11,833 bases of DNA from an uncultured Collinsella sp. (GCA_902474645.1 CABRWN010000052.1:1-11833); one strand, 5' to 3'; shown: positions 1 to 7,269, numbered from the stretch's first letter. Notes: generated by a model not told the origin, from the letters alone. Numbers and translations: made by a program.

Positions 1-2
1 AG

Positions 3-34
3 AAGGGGGAGGCCTCGCGGCCTCCCCCTTTTTT
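3..34 (+). terminator. Intrinsic terminator of an off-window upstream gene
   Basis: A perfect 11-bp stem pairs AAGGGGGAGGC (3-13) with GCCTCCCCCTT (20-30). One further C-G pair (14 with 19) closes a TCGC tetraloop, and a T run covers 29-34. The T tail marks a + strand terminator for a gene ending left of the window, so the acpS operon starts independently downstream. Confidence 0.9.
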
Positions 35-84
35 GCGTTTACGGGCTTTTGTCTCACATAGTAGCTGTGTTTTATAACCCTCGT

Positions 85-114
85 TTGTCGCATCTTCTGT
101 GAACGGGCTACAAT
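85..114 (+). promoter_or_regulatory. Probable sigma-70 promoter of the acpS-tsaD operon
   Basis: TTGTCG (85-90) as -35 and TACAAT (109-114, five of six consensus bases) as -10 are separated by 18 bp. RNA would start near 121, giving a 5' leader of about 20 nt before the acpS ATG at 144. The site lies between the terminator at 3-34 and the first gene. This is a by-eye consensus match without experimental support. Confidence 0.6.
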
Positions 115-133
115 AACTTAGTCTGTGCGATAT

Positions 134-141
134 GGAGGTGA
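134..141 (+). promoter_or_regulatory. Ribosome binding site that decides the acpS start
   Basis: GGAGGTGA (134-141) is complementary to the 3' end of 16S rRNA and sits just before ATG 144. The alternative in-frame ATG at 132 overlaps this site and has no Shine-Dalgarno sequence of its own, so 144 is the better start. Confidence 0.7.
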
Positions 142-143
142 AC

Positions 144-683
144 ATGGCTGAAGCTGGTATCGGCGTTGATATCGTCGAGATTTCCCGTATGAAATCAATT
201 CTTGAAAAGACGCCGTCGTTTGCTCGGCGTGTGTTTACCGAAGAAGAGCGTGCGTATTGTGATGCATCATCGCGTCCCGCTGCTCACTATGCCAGCCGCT
301 TTGCTTCGCGCGAGGCGGTACTTAAAGCTCTCGGCACGGGTTTTAGTCAAGGCGTTGGTCGCAAGGATGTTTCGGTTACGCGTGATAAACTCGGCAAACC
401 GAAGGCGCTGCTTTCGGGCCGTGCTCTCGAGATCGCTCAAGAGCTGGGTGTTGTTGAGGTCGCTCTTTCCATTACGCTTACAGGAGACTTAGCCGTTGCG
501 AATGCCATCGCGATTACCGAAGATGCTCGGCCTAAGCCAAAAGAGGAAAGGGTGAGTACCAAGAAACGCGTAGCGCAGACATTTAAAGAGGCTCGCTCTG
601 TTTTAGATGAGCTTGAGCAGCTGCAGAATTCAGCATTGACGGAGCACCTGGGCGATGCTTCGCAAGATACGCTAGGAGCATAG
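144..683 (+). CDS. acpS: Holo-[acyl-carrier-protein] synthase with C-terminal extension
   Basis: AcpS transfers 4'-phosphopantetheine from CoA to the conserved serine of acyl carrier protein, activating it for fatty acid synthesis in the cytoplasm. Seen: the N-terminal GVDIVEI motif with Asp9 and the RFASREAVLKALGTG motif with Glu57, which match the metal-binding Asp and Glu of the family. Start 144 was chosen from the Shine-Dalgarno site at 134-141. The protein is 179 residues, whereas the family is usually about 120-130. The enzyme core ends near residue 131, and a charged, probably helical tail follows. Within the tail a GTG codon at 552 has a purine-rich GAGGAAAGG just upstream, so an internal start is conceivable. 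The stop codon directly abuts the nnr ATG, suggesting coupling. Confidence 0.92.
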   Translation: MAEAGIGVDIVEISRMKSILEKTPSFARRVFTEEERAYCDASSRPAAHYASRFASREAVLKALGTGFSQGVGRKDVSVTRDKLGKPKALLSGRALEIAQELGVVEVALSITLTGDLAVANAIAITEDARPKPKEERVSTKKRVAQTFKEARSVLDELEQLQNSALTEHLGDASQDTLGA

Positions 684-893
684 ATGAAACCGGTTTTGAG
701 TACCGAAGAAGTCGTTCGTCTCGAGGATATCATCGAACGCGAAGGGACTTCGAAGGCCGAGCTTATGGAGCTAGCGGGTGAGTTTGCCGCCAACGAGGTC
801 TTGAAGCTCAATCCCGATCGGGTTCTCGTTCTGGTCGGTTTTGGTAATAAGCGCGGCGACGAGTGGGTTGCCCGCCGATATCCTGAGCCATAA
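684..893 (+). pseudogene. nnr: 5' fragment of nnr (epimerase N-terminus), frameshifted
   Basis: This is the start of the NAD(P)H-hydrate epimerase domain (YjeF N-terminal type). AGGAG at 674-678 precedes the ATG by 5 nt. The product begins normally (STEEVVRLEDIIER, then a helix with LMELAGEFAANEVL) and reaches the substrate-phosphate loop. There the usual GxGNNGGDGxVAA reads GFGNKRGDEWVA and then leaves frame, ending at TAA 891-893. Dropping one C from the CCC at 871-873 restores VA-ADILSHKGVDVD and joins the downstream frame. This is therefore one gene, 684-2301, with a one-base insertion. The substitutions N to K, G to R and G to E in the loop suggest either a damaged epimerase domain or a cluster of sequence errors. 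Confidence 0.75.
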
Positions 894-2301
894 GGGTGTG
901 GACGTGGATATCGTTTCTCCGGTTGAGCCGGATGAGATTCCTGCTGCTCTGGCACGTCATGTTGCTCGTCGTACTGCCGGCCGCGATGTGCACGTTTGCG
1001 TCGGCCCCTCGCGTGACGAACTCGAGGTTTTGATCGATAAGGCCGATGTTGTTGTTGATGCCATTTTTGGTACCGGTTTCCACGGAAATCTGCGTGCGCC
1101 GTTCTCCATCTGGATTCCTACGGTCAATGAATGCGCCGATTGTGTCGTATCCATTGATGTCCCCTCGGGCCTGAATGCCGAGACGGGCGTTGTTGATGAC
1201 GACTGCATTCGTGCCGAGCATACGGTGACGATGATTGCGCCCAAGATTGGTCTGTATAGCGCTGATGGCCCTGAGTATGCTGGCGATTTGATCTGCGGCA
1301 ATCTTTACGACCGTCTTGACGAGGTCATCGATGATGTCGACCACGCCGCCGAGATTGTCGAGCCCGGTGACTTAGTTGATTACTTTGCTCCGCTACCTAC
1401 GAATATCGATAAGTATTCCCGTGGCTCTGTGCTTATTGTCGCCGGATCTGCGCAATATCCTGGTGCTGCCATTATGGCGGCCAAGTCTGCAGCTCGCGCG
1501 GGTGCTGGTTACGTGGCAGTCGCGGCTCCTGACGCCTGCGCCAATCTTATTCGCATGGCACTTCCTTCGATTCCCGTCTTTGCTATTCCGTCTGATTCCC
1601 GCGGCTCCTTTGGCGCCGCTGCGCGCATGACTGTGTGCGAGATTGCAAAGAAGTACAGCTGTGTACTGTGCGGTCCCGGTATGACGACATCTGCCGGCGC
1701 AATGCAGGTGGTTTCGGGCTTGCTCGAGCTTGATGTGCCGCTTATCTTGGACGCCGATGCACTCAACTGCCTTGCTAAGATTGCCATTGACGGTATTGAT
1801 AGTAATCCCGAGATGTATCGTCGCGAGCAGCCGTTGGTTATGACGCCGCACTATCGTGAGCTTTCGCGTCTGGTTGCCGGTGACGAGGTGAACGACCTTG
1901 GTACCGCGATTGCAGCTGCGCAGAAGGTTGTCTGGGCTGCAGGCTCCGACAACCTGGTGGTCATTGCCAAAGGGCCGACGACGGCTATCTGTGGCGTTGA
2001 GCGCGTGCTGCTGCCGCTCTCGGGTCCGGCTTCTCTGGCAACTGCCGGTTCGGGTGATGTTCTCGCGGGTATTTTGGCCGGCACGCTTGCCACCATGCGC
2101 GACGAGATGGATCGTTGGGAGTTGCTGTATTCGTACGCCGTCGCACTTCACAGCTACGCCGGTTTTGCCGCGGCGACGGAGTATGGTGAGAAGAGCGTTA
2201 TCGCTACCGATCTTATCGACTTGATCGGTCCTGCCATGGAGCTGGCGGCAAAGGATGCGCTCGAAGATCTGGGAATCATGGACGAAGGGTCGGATGACTA
2301 A
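841..2301 (+). CDS. nnr: Bifunctional NAD(P)H-hydrate epimerase/dehydratase, main part after frameshift
   Basis: Nnr repairs hydrated NADH and NADPH: the N-terminal domain epimerises the R and S hydrates and the C-terminal domain dehydrates the S form using ADP. This frame is open from a TTG at 841, but homology to the epimerase domain starts only at about 874 (ADILSHKGVDVD), so the natural start is ATG 684. Epimerase motifs here include VVDAIFGTGF and SIDVPSGLNAETG. The dehydratase domain begins near 1381 and shows the nucleotide-binding features GSAQYPGAA, CGPGMTT (about 1669-1686), LILDADALN, MTPHYRELSRL and GSGDVLAGILAG (about 2047-2080), the last including the catalytic Asp. The dehydratase half looks intact. 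A full protein would be about 538 residues, close to the E. coli enzyme. Alr starts two bases after the stop. Confidence 0.88.
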   Translation: MVISAATSGLPADILSHKGVDVDIVSPVEPDEIPAALARHVARRTAGRDVHVCVGPSRDELEVLIDKADVVVDAIFGTGFHGNLRAPFSIWIPTVNECADCVVSIDVPSGLNAETGVVDDDCIRAEHTVTMIAPKIGLYSADGPEYAGDLICGNLYDRLDEVIDDVDHAAEIVEPGDLVDYFAPLPTNIDKYSRGSVLIVAGSAQYPGAAIMAAKSAARAGAGYVAVAAPDACANLIRMALPSIPVFAIPSDSRGSFGAAARMTVCEIAKKYSCVLCGPGMTTSAGAMQVVSGLLELDVPLILDADALNCLAKIAIDGIDSNPEMYRREQPLVMTPHYRELSRLVAGDEVNDLGTAIAAAQKVVWAAGSDNLVVIAKGPTTAICGVERVLLPLSGPASLATAGSGDVLAGILAGTLATMRDEMDRWELLYSYAVALHSYAGFAAATEYGEKSVIATDLIDLIGPAMELAAKDALEDLGIMDEGSDD

Positions 2302-2303
2302 TC

Positions 2304-3449
2304 ATGAATAAAGCCGATTTGACGCGCTGGTCCTGGGTCGAGATCGACCGCGGGGCGCTCCGTCGCAACACGAGGGCCTATAAGAACTTGCTGAATCCAC
2401 GTCAGCGCCTGTGCTGCGTGGTCAAGGCCGATGCTTATGGTCATGGAGCTGTTGAGTGCGCCAAGATCATGTATTCGGCCGGTGCCGACATGTTTGCCGT
2501 GGCGACGGTTAACGAGGGCGTTGAGCTCCGACAGGGCGGGATTACGAAACCCATCCTCATCCTAAGCGAGCCGCCTATCGAGGCCATTCCGACGTTGCTC
2601 GAGTTTGATATCATGCCCTCGGTCTATACGTCTGACTTTGCTCTTGCGTATGGCGAATGTGCCGTCGCGGCGGGCAAAGTGGGCAAGTATCATCTCGCCA
2701 TCGAGACGGGCATGAATCGTATCGGCGTTCACTACACGCAGGTGCTCGACTTTGTCCGCGGTATTAATTTCCATCGTGGTATTCAGTGCGACGGCGTATT
2801 TACGCACTTCGCCACGGCCGATGAACCTTCGGGCTGGGACTACAAGCTGCAGTGTCAGCGCTTTACCGAGGCCGTTCAGGCCATTAAGGATGCGGGTTTT
2901 GAGTGCGGTATCGTGCACTGCGCCAACACGCCGTCCTCGATGCTCGACCCCTCGATGCATTTTGATATGATTCGCGCTGGCGTTGGCTTGTATGGCATGC
3001 AGCCGTGCGAGCTGAGTGGCCGCGTGATGCAGCTTGATCCCGTTATGAGCGTCCATGCGCGTGTGACGCGTGTGGCACATCCTGCGATGGGTGAGGGCGT
3101 GGGCTACGGTTTTACCTACCGCGTACCGCGTACGCGCGTTCAGATCTGCACGCTGCCGATCGGTTATGCCGACGGCCTATCGCGTACGCTTTCCAATCGT
3201 ATGGATGTGCTGTATCGCGGCGAGCGTGTGCATCAGGTTGGCAATATCTGCATGGACCAGTTTATGGTCGCCATTCAGTCCAACCCGGCACACGAGATTC
3301 CCGAGGCCGAACATGGTGATGAGATGATTATTGTCGGCCGCGATGGCGATGCCGAGATCACTATGGACGAGATGGCGCGCCTACGCGGCACGATTAACTA
3401 CGAGGTCGCCTGCGGCTTTGGCATGCGCCTCGACAAGGTCTACGTGTAG
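2304..3449 (+). CDS. alr: Alanine racemase (PLP-dependent)
   Basis: Alr interconverts L- and D-alanine and supplies D-alanine for peptidoglycan. It is a fold-type III PLP enzyme acting in the cytoplasm. Seen: the PLP-binding motif VVKADAYGHG with Lys41 as the Schiff-base lysine, and GVGYGFTYR, whose Tyr268 corresponds to the second catalytic base of the family. Also present are GMNRIGVH, GVFTHFATAD, MIRAGVGLYG, LPIGYADGLSR and GNICMDQFMV. Length (381 residues) is normal and both domains are complete. The ATG lies two bases after the nnr stop. The nearest Shine-Dalgarno-like stretch (GAAGGG, 2284-2289) is far upstream, so translation probably depends on coupling with nnr. The AGGAG that serves the next gene overlaps its stop codon. 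Confidence 0.96.
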   Translation: MNKADLTRWSWVEIDRGALRRNTRAYKNLLNPRQRLCCVVKADAYGHGAVECAKIMYSAGADMFAVATVNEGVELRQGGITKPILILSEPPIEAIPTLLEFDIMPSVYTSDFALAYGECAVAAGKVGKYHLAIETGMNRIGVHYTQVLDFVRGINFHRGIQCDGVFTHFATADEPSGWDYKLQCQRFTEAVQAIKDAGFECGIVHCANTPSSMLDPSMHFDMIRAGVGLYGMQPCELSGRVMQLDPVMSVHARVTRVAHPAMGEGVGYGFTYRVPRTRVQICTLPIGYADGLSRTLSNRMDVLYRGERVHQVGNICMDQFMVAIQSNPAHEIPEAEHGDEMIIVGRDGDAEITMDEMARLRGTINYEVACGFGMRLDKVYV

Positions 3450-3457
3450 GAGCCGCT

Positions 3458-4078
3458 ATGGGCGTCATGCACATCCCCGGCCATAGCCATCAGGCGCCAC
3501 GTGAGGTCGCACTCGAGGAGATTGAGGCCGTTCTGGGCGATTGTCACCTCTGCCAGCTCTACCAGTCGCGTCGCAATATCGTGTTTGGCGTGGGAAACCC
3601 CCGCGCTCGCGTGATGTTTATTGGCGAGGCGCCGGGCCGCAATGAGGATTTGCAGGGCGAACCCTTTGTGGGGGCGGCGGGTGAAGACCTCAACGGCATT
3701 TTGTCGCTGGCGGGGCTCAAACGCGAAGACGTCTACATTGCCAACGTGCTTAAATGCCGCCCGCCGGGAAACCGCAATCCGCGTCCCGAGGAAGTGCTGG
3801 CTTGCTCGCCGTTTTTGCGTGAGCAGATTCGAAGCATCTGGCCTGATATTATCGTGACGCTCGGCAACCCCGCGACGCACTTTGTGCTTAAGACCGAGAT
3901 TGGCATTACTAAGCTGCGCGGCAGGTTCCACCAGATGGGGCATTTTGTAGTAATGCCCACTTTTCATCCGGCAGCAGCGCTGCGCAATCCGGCGTGGCAG
4001 GAGCTACTGGAGGAAGACTTTAAGATGCTGGGCGATTATCTGGAGCGACATCCCGCACCAGAGGACGCCTCGGAATAA
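3458..4078 (+). CDS. Family 4 uracil-DNA glycosylase ([4Fe-4S] type)
   Basis: The protein should excise uracil from DNA, starting base-excision repair of deaminated cytosine. Diagnostic features: GEAPGRNED (residues 56-64) followed by GEPFVG, and FHPAAALRN near the C-terminus. Four cysteines (C29 and C32 in CHLC, C100 in LKCRPPGNRNPRPEE, and C116) are spaced like the iron-sulfur ligands of the family 4 (UDGa) enzymes. At 206 residues the length is typical. ATG 3458 is preceded by AGGAG (3448-3452), which overlaps the alr stop. The motif A and cysteine pattern separates it from the Ung (family 1) enzymes. It is unrelated in pathway to its operon neighbours; shared housekeeping expression is the likeliest reason for its place. 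Confidence 0.93.
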   Translation: MGVMHIPGHSHQAPREVALEEIEAVLGDCHLCQLYQSRRNIVFGVGNPRARVMFIGEAPGRNEDLQGEPFVGAAGEDLNGILSLAGLKREDVYIANVLKCRPPGNRNPRPEEVLACSPFLREQIRSIWPDIIVTLGNPATHFVLKTEIGITKLRGRFHQMGHFVVMPTFHPAAALRNPAWQELLEEDFKMLGDYLERHPAPEDASE

Positions 4079-4090
4079 TAAGGAGCATAT

Positions 4091-4597
4091 ATGTCCCTGG
4101 AGCGCCTGGGGGTAGGTACTTACAAAACGACTTGCGCTGCCGATACGGAGTACTTTGGCGAGCTAATTGCACCGTGTCTTGAGGACGGCGATGTGCTCAT
4201 CCTGACCGGTGGCCTGGGAGTGGGCAAAACTCACTTTACCAAGGGCGTCTCGCGCGGGCTGGGCGATGGGCATATGGTTACGAGTCCTACGTTTGCGCTC
4301 ATGGCCGTTCACGATCAAGGTCGTATTCCGCTGTTTCACTTTGATCTATACCGCCTGGAGCATGCCTACGAGCTCGAGGATACGGGCATTTTCGATGTGC
4401 TGGGCTATGAGGGTGCTTGCCTGCTGGAATGGGGCGAACAATTCCAGGACGAGCTGACGGATGAGTATCTTTCGGTGACGCTCAAGCGTGATGAGGGCGA
4501 CAGCGATGTGCGAACGATAACGCTTGAGGCGCACGGTGACCGCGCAATGGAGCTTTCCCATTTGATTGATAAGGCTGTACAAGATGAGCTTGCATAA
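4091..4597 (+). CDS. tsaE: t6A37 biosynthesis ATPase TsaE
   Basis: TsaE is the ATPase that supports the TsaB-TsaD complex in making N6-threonylcarbamoyladenosine at position 37 of ANN-decoding tRNAs. Seen: the Walker A loop GGLGVGKTH (residues 40-48), the switch-like TSPTF (64-68), HFDLYRL (83-89) and LLEWGE with Glu113 at the Walker B position. The 168-residue length is usual. A clear AAGGAG (4080-4085) sits 5 nt before ATG 4091. Its 3' end overlaps the start of the TsaB-RimI-TsaD gene by 14 nt, which fits co-translation of functional partners. TsaC/Sua5, which makes the threonylcarbamoyl-AMP donor, is not in the window. Confidence 0.95.
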   Translation: MSLERLGVGTYKTTCAADTEYFGELIAPCLEDGDVLILTGGLGVGKTHFTKGVSRGLGDGHMVTSPTFALMAVHDQGRIPLFHFDLYRLEHAYELEDTGIFDVLGYEGACLLEWGEQFQDELTDEYLSVTLKRDEGDSDVRTITLEAHGDRAMELSHLIDKAVQDELA

Positions 4598-6968
4598 CGA
4601 CAACGCGCTGGTGGTGGCGCTCGATACCTCGACCGACATGCTTGCCTGCGCGGCAAGCTGGATTGATGGGCAGACGGGCGAGACGAAGCTCGTGAGTGGC
4701 GACCACATGTGTCGCCGTCACGCCAACGTTGAGCTCGTGAATACCGTTGATGGCGTGCTGGCTCAAGCCGGTCTGGATCGCAGCGATGTTGGTTGCTATG
4801 TGGTCGGCCGCGGCCCGGGGTCCTTTACGGGTGTGCGCATCGGCATCTCCACTGCCAAGGGCCTCGCGCGTGGTGCCAATGTTCCGCTGCTGGGCGTGTC
4901 GACGCTCGACGCTTGCGCTTGGACGGCGTGGAAGGCTGGCGTGCGCGGCAAGCTTGGTATCTTGGCCGATGCTATGCGCGGTGAGGTATATCCGGCGCTG
5001 TATATGCTGGTCGATGAGGGCCCCGAGCGTCAATTTGAGCGCGAGCACGTGGTCAAGGCCGCCGTGGCGCTCGATGAGTGGCGCCGAGCAGCGGACTGGG
5101 ACCAGGTTCAGCTGACCGGTGACGGTCTCGTGCGCTATGGCAAGCTGCTGAGTGAGGACGAGACCGCCCGCTGCGTGGAGCGCGACCTGTGGTGGCCTTC
5201 GGGCGAGGGCTTGCTGCTCGCGCACGCTGCGGGTGACGGCGATCCGGCTCGCGTCCTGCCGATTTACACGCGCCTTTCGGATGCCGAGGAAAACGAGCGC
5301 AAGCGTCTTGGTCTTGCCGAGAGTGCGCAGAGCGAAATTACGGGCGTTGCCGATGAGCTCGCCGGTCGTCATCTGCAGTTCCGTCCCATGGGAGCGGCGG
5401 ATGCCGAGGGCGCGAGCGCGCTGGAGGCTGCCTGCTTTGAAGGTGCCGGACACGAGGCGTGGACGCCGGGCATGTTCCTGTCCGAACTGGGCGAGGACGT
5501 CGCTGCGCCGCGTAGTTGGTGGGTGGCACACGACGACGGCAAGCTACTGGGCCTTGCCGGCGGTATGGTCGTGGGCGGTGATGTGCAGATTCTGGATGTC
5601 GCCGTCGACCCGGCACATCGCCGTGAGGGCATTGCCCGCAAGCTGCTGTCGCATGTGAGCTATGATGCCCAGATGCTCGGCTGCACCACGGCTTCGCTCG
5701 AGGTCGAGGACGGCAACGAGGGAGCGATCGCGCTTTATAACGCTCTGGGCTTTACCGAGGCAGGACGGCGCCGCGGCTACTATGGTGCCGGCAAGGATGC
5801 CATCGTCATGACGGCTCCGCTGCCCCTCGTGCTTCCGGTCGACAATGCTTCGCCCGAGCCGACGGCGGCAGAGCAGCGCGTGTGGCCGCTGCCTGCGCCT
5901 GGGCGCTCCGAGGGGGAGCGTGCCGAAATTGAGCGCCGCCGCCTAGTGCTCGCTATCGAGAGCTCCTGCGACGAGACGGCCGTGGCGATTATCGATGCGG
6001 ATGGCAATATGCTGGCCAACCAGGTGTCGACGCAGATTGATTTTCACGCCCGCTTTGGCGGCGTGGTGCCCGAGATCGCCTCGCGCAAACACGTCGAGGT
6101 GATTGTGAGTGTCGTGGATGCGGCGCTCGAGGATGCCGCAGCATCGCTTGGTCTTGAGGATGGAGCCATTGCCCCCAGCGAGCTTGCCGCCGTGGGCGTG
6201 ACACAGGGTCCGGGCCTGGTGGGCGCGCTCGTGGTTGGCGTCGCCTTTGCCAAGGGCTTTGCCTACGCTGCCGGCAAGCCGCTCGTGTGCGTCAATCATC
6301 TTGAGGGTCATCTGTTTGCCAACCTGCTGGCGCAACCCGACCTCAAACCGCCGTTTATCTTCACGCTTGTCTCGGGTGGGCACACCATGCTCGTGCACGT
6401 GAAGGCGTGGGGCGACTACGAGGTGCTCGGTGAGACGCTCGACGACGCTGTGGGCGAGGCCTTCGACAAGGTAGCCAAGGCGTTGGGTCTGGGCTATCCC
6501 GGTGGCCCCATCATCTCCAAGCTGGCCGAGACGGGCAACCCCAAGGCGATCGATTTCCCCCGTGCGCTTAACAGCAGAGGAGACTATCGCTTCTCGCTTT
6601 CGGGCCTTAAAACCGCTGTGACGCTCTACATTGAACAGGAGACCAAAGCCGGCCGAACGATTCACCTGCCCGACCTGGCGGCTTCGTTTGAGGCAGCTGT
6701 CTTTGACGTGCAGTACAAGAAGGCCAAGAACGCATTGCACGCTACCGGATGCAAGGAATACTGCATCGGTGGCGGCGTCTCGGCCAACCCGCATCTGCGC
6801 GAGATGATGATCAAGAAGCTTGGGCGTCAGGGGATTCGCGTAACGGTGCCGCCCTTGTCTGCCTGTACCGATAACGCAGCCATGATCGCGGAGGTCGCTC
6901 GCCGTAAATTCGACCGAGGTGAAATCTCGCCGTTCGACGTCGACGCCGATCCAAACATGACGCTGTAG
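4584..6968 (+). CDS. tsaD: TsaB-RimI-TsaD triple fusion (t6A transferase plus N-acetyltransferase)
   Basis: One 794-residue chain carries three enzymes that are usually separate. Residues 1 to about 235 are TsaB-like (ALDTSTDM; VVGRGPGSFTGVRIGISTAKGLA), the dimer partner of TsaD. Residues about 264-410 are a GNAT acetyltransferase of RimI type, with VAVDPAHRREGIARKLL (acetyl-CoA loop near 346-351) and LEVEDGNEGAIALYNALGF. RimI acetylates the N-terminus of ribosomal protein S18. After a Pro/Glu-rich linker, residues about 453-794 are TsaD: AIESSCDETA (457-466), the metal-binding HLEGH (His572, His576), LVSGGHT, GEAFDKVAKALGLGYPGG and CTDNAAM (Asp763). TsaD transfers the threonylcarbamoyl group to A37. 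ATG 4584 overlaps tsaE and has TAAGG (4570-4574) upstream; an in-frame TTG at 4566 is a weaker alternative. No frameshift is needed. Confidence 0.95.
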   Translation: MSLHNDNALVVALDTSTDMLACAASWIDGQTGETKLVSGDHMCRRHANVELVNTVDGVLAQAGLDRSDVGCYVVGRGPGSFTGVRIGISTAKGLARGANVPLLGVSTLDACAWTAWKAGVRGKLGILADAMRGEVYPALYMLVDEGPERQFEREHVVKAAVALDEWRRAADWDQVQLTGDGLVRYGKLLSEDETARCVERDLWWPSGEGLLLAHAAGDGDPARVLPIYTRLSDAEENERKRLGLAESAQSEITGVADELAGRHLQFRPMGAADAEGASALEAACFEGAGHEAWTPGMFLSELGEDVAAPRSWWVAHDDGKLLGLAGGMVVGGDVQILDVAVDPAHRREGIARKLLSHVSYDAQMLGCTTASLEVEDGNEGAIALYNALGFTEAGRRRGYYGAGKDAIVMTAPLPLVLPVDNASPEPTAAEQRVWPLPAPGRSEGERAEIERRRLVLAIESSCDETAVAIIDADGNMLANQVSTQIDFHARFGGVVPEIASRKHVEVIVSVVDAALEDAAASLGLEDGAIAPSELAAVGVTQGPGLVGALVVGVAFAKGFAYAAGKPLVCVNHLEGHLFANLLAQPDLKPPFIFTLVSGGHTMLVHVKAWGDYEVLGETLDDAVGEAFDKVAKALGLGYPGGPIISKLAETGNPKAIDFPRALNSRGDYRFSLSGLKTAVTLYIEQETKAGRTIHLPDLAASFEAAVFDVQYKKAKNALHATGCKEYCIGGGVSANPHLREMMIKKLGRQGIRVTVPPLSACTDNAAMIAEVARRKFDRGEISPFDVDADPNMTL

Positions 6969-6979
6969 CTGGTACGGCG

Positions 6980-7064
6980 CGGTCCCCGGACGGAGGGGCC
7001 GGATATAAGGTTTCCTGCTCTACAGTCCTGCGCAAGACGAAGGCCACATTAAGTGGCCTTCTTT
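6980..7064 (+). repeat. Structured 3' element, copy 1 (downstream of tsaD)
   Basis: The element begins 11 nt after the tsaD stop. It has three parts: a hairpin with CGG (6980-6982) and CCCC (6984-6987) pairing GGGG (6995-6998) and CCG (6999-7001); an invariant 24-nt segment (7008-7031) containing CTGCTCTACAGTCCTGC; and a terminator hairpin (7039-7061). Positions 7008-7056 match 11785-11833 without gaps, with 3 differences in 49. The upstream hairpin recurs too, with a different loop. It may be a recurrent terminator module or a 3'-derived RNA. I cannot name it. The Rfam Collinsella-1 motif is one thing to test, not an identification. Confidence 0.65.
7039..7064 (+). terminator. Intrinsic terminator of the acpS-tsaD operon
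   Basis: GAAGGCCAC (7039-7047) pairs perfectly with GTGGCCTTC (7053-7061) around an ATTAA loop. A short T tract (7062-7064) follows. The tail is weak, but the stem is strong and lies about 70 nt after the last gene. It is the 3' part of the repeated element. Confidence 0.75.
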
Positions 7065-7222
7065 GCGTGCGGAACTCGCGATAAAGTTCATATGCGCCGC
7101 CCGGCTCCCGCGGCTCTCAGGGGCAACTCTCATGCAAAAACTGTCGTGGGGTAAAGTCCGAGGTCAATGGCGTTTTATACCGAGAAATTCAAAAAAAGTT
7201 GAAAATTCATTACAAACTTGCG
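7065..7222. other. Spacer upstream of the cstA promoter
   Basis: No convincing gene. The left half contains a small hairpin (GAACT 7072-7076 with AGTTC 7085-7089) and an ATG at 7092 opening only 20 codons without a ribosome binding site. The right part (about 7171-7219) is AT-rich with an A7 run, unlike the surrounding GC-rich DNA. It could act as an UP element or regulator site for the promoter at 7223. Confidence 0.4.
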
Positions 7223-7251
7223 TTGACTTTAGGTAACTAAAGTTTCATACT
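7223..7251 (+). promoter_or_regulatory. Probable cstA promoter
   Basis: TTGACT (7223-7228) matches five of six -35 bases. CATACT (7246-7251) matches four of six -10 bases, with an optimal 17-bp spacer. RNA would start near 7258, giving a leader of about 235 nt before cstA. AT-rich DNA lies directly upstream. Confidence 0.65.
7226..7243. promoter_or_regulatory. Inverted repeat across the cstA -35 and spacer: candidate operator
   Basis: ACTTTAG (7226-7232) and CTAAAGT (7237-7243) are perfect 7-bp arms around GTAA. The repeat overlaps the last bases of the -35 and fills most of the promoter spacer, so a bound protein would block RNA polymerase. The core TTTAGGTAACTAAA loosely resembles operators of DtxR-family metal regulators. 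That resemblance is inference, and the regulator is unknown. Confidence 0.45.
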
Positions 7252-7269
7252 CCTTTTCAACCACTGGGG

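Noticed and set aside
840..893. Programmed +1 frameshift in nnr
   Set aside because: No recognisable slippery site with a stop codon or stimulatory structure, and the conserved loop is also mutated. Error or decay is simpler.
4482..5531. A 349-codon minus-strand open frame
   Set aside because: Antisense shadow of tsaE and the TsaB-RimI region. The His/Arg/Ala-rich product shows no recognisable domain.
7092..7154. A 20-codon ATG reading frame in the spacer before cstA
   Set aside because: No ribosome binding site, upstream of the predicted promoter, and Pro/Ala/Arg composition like untranslated GC-rich DNA.
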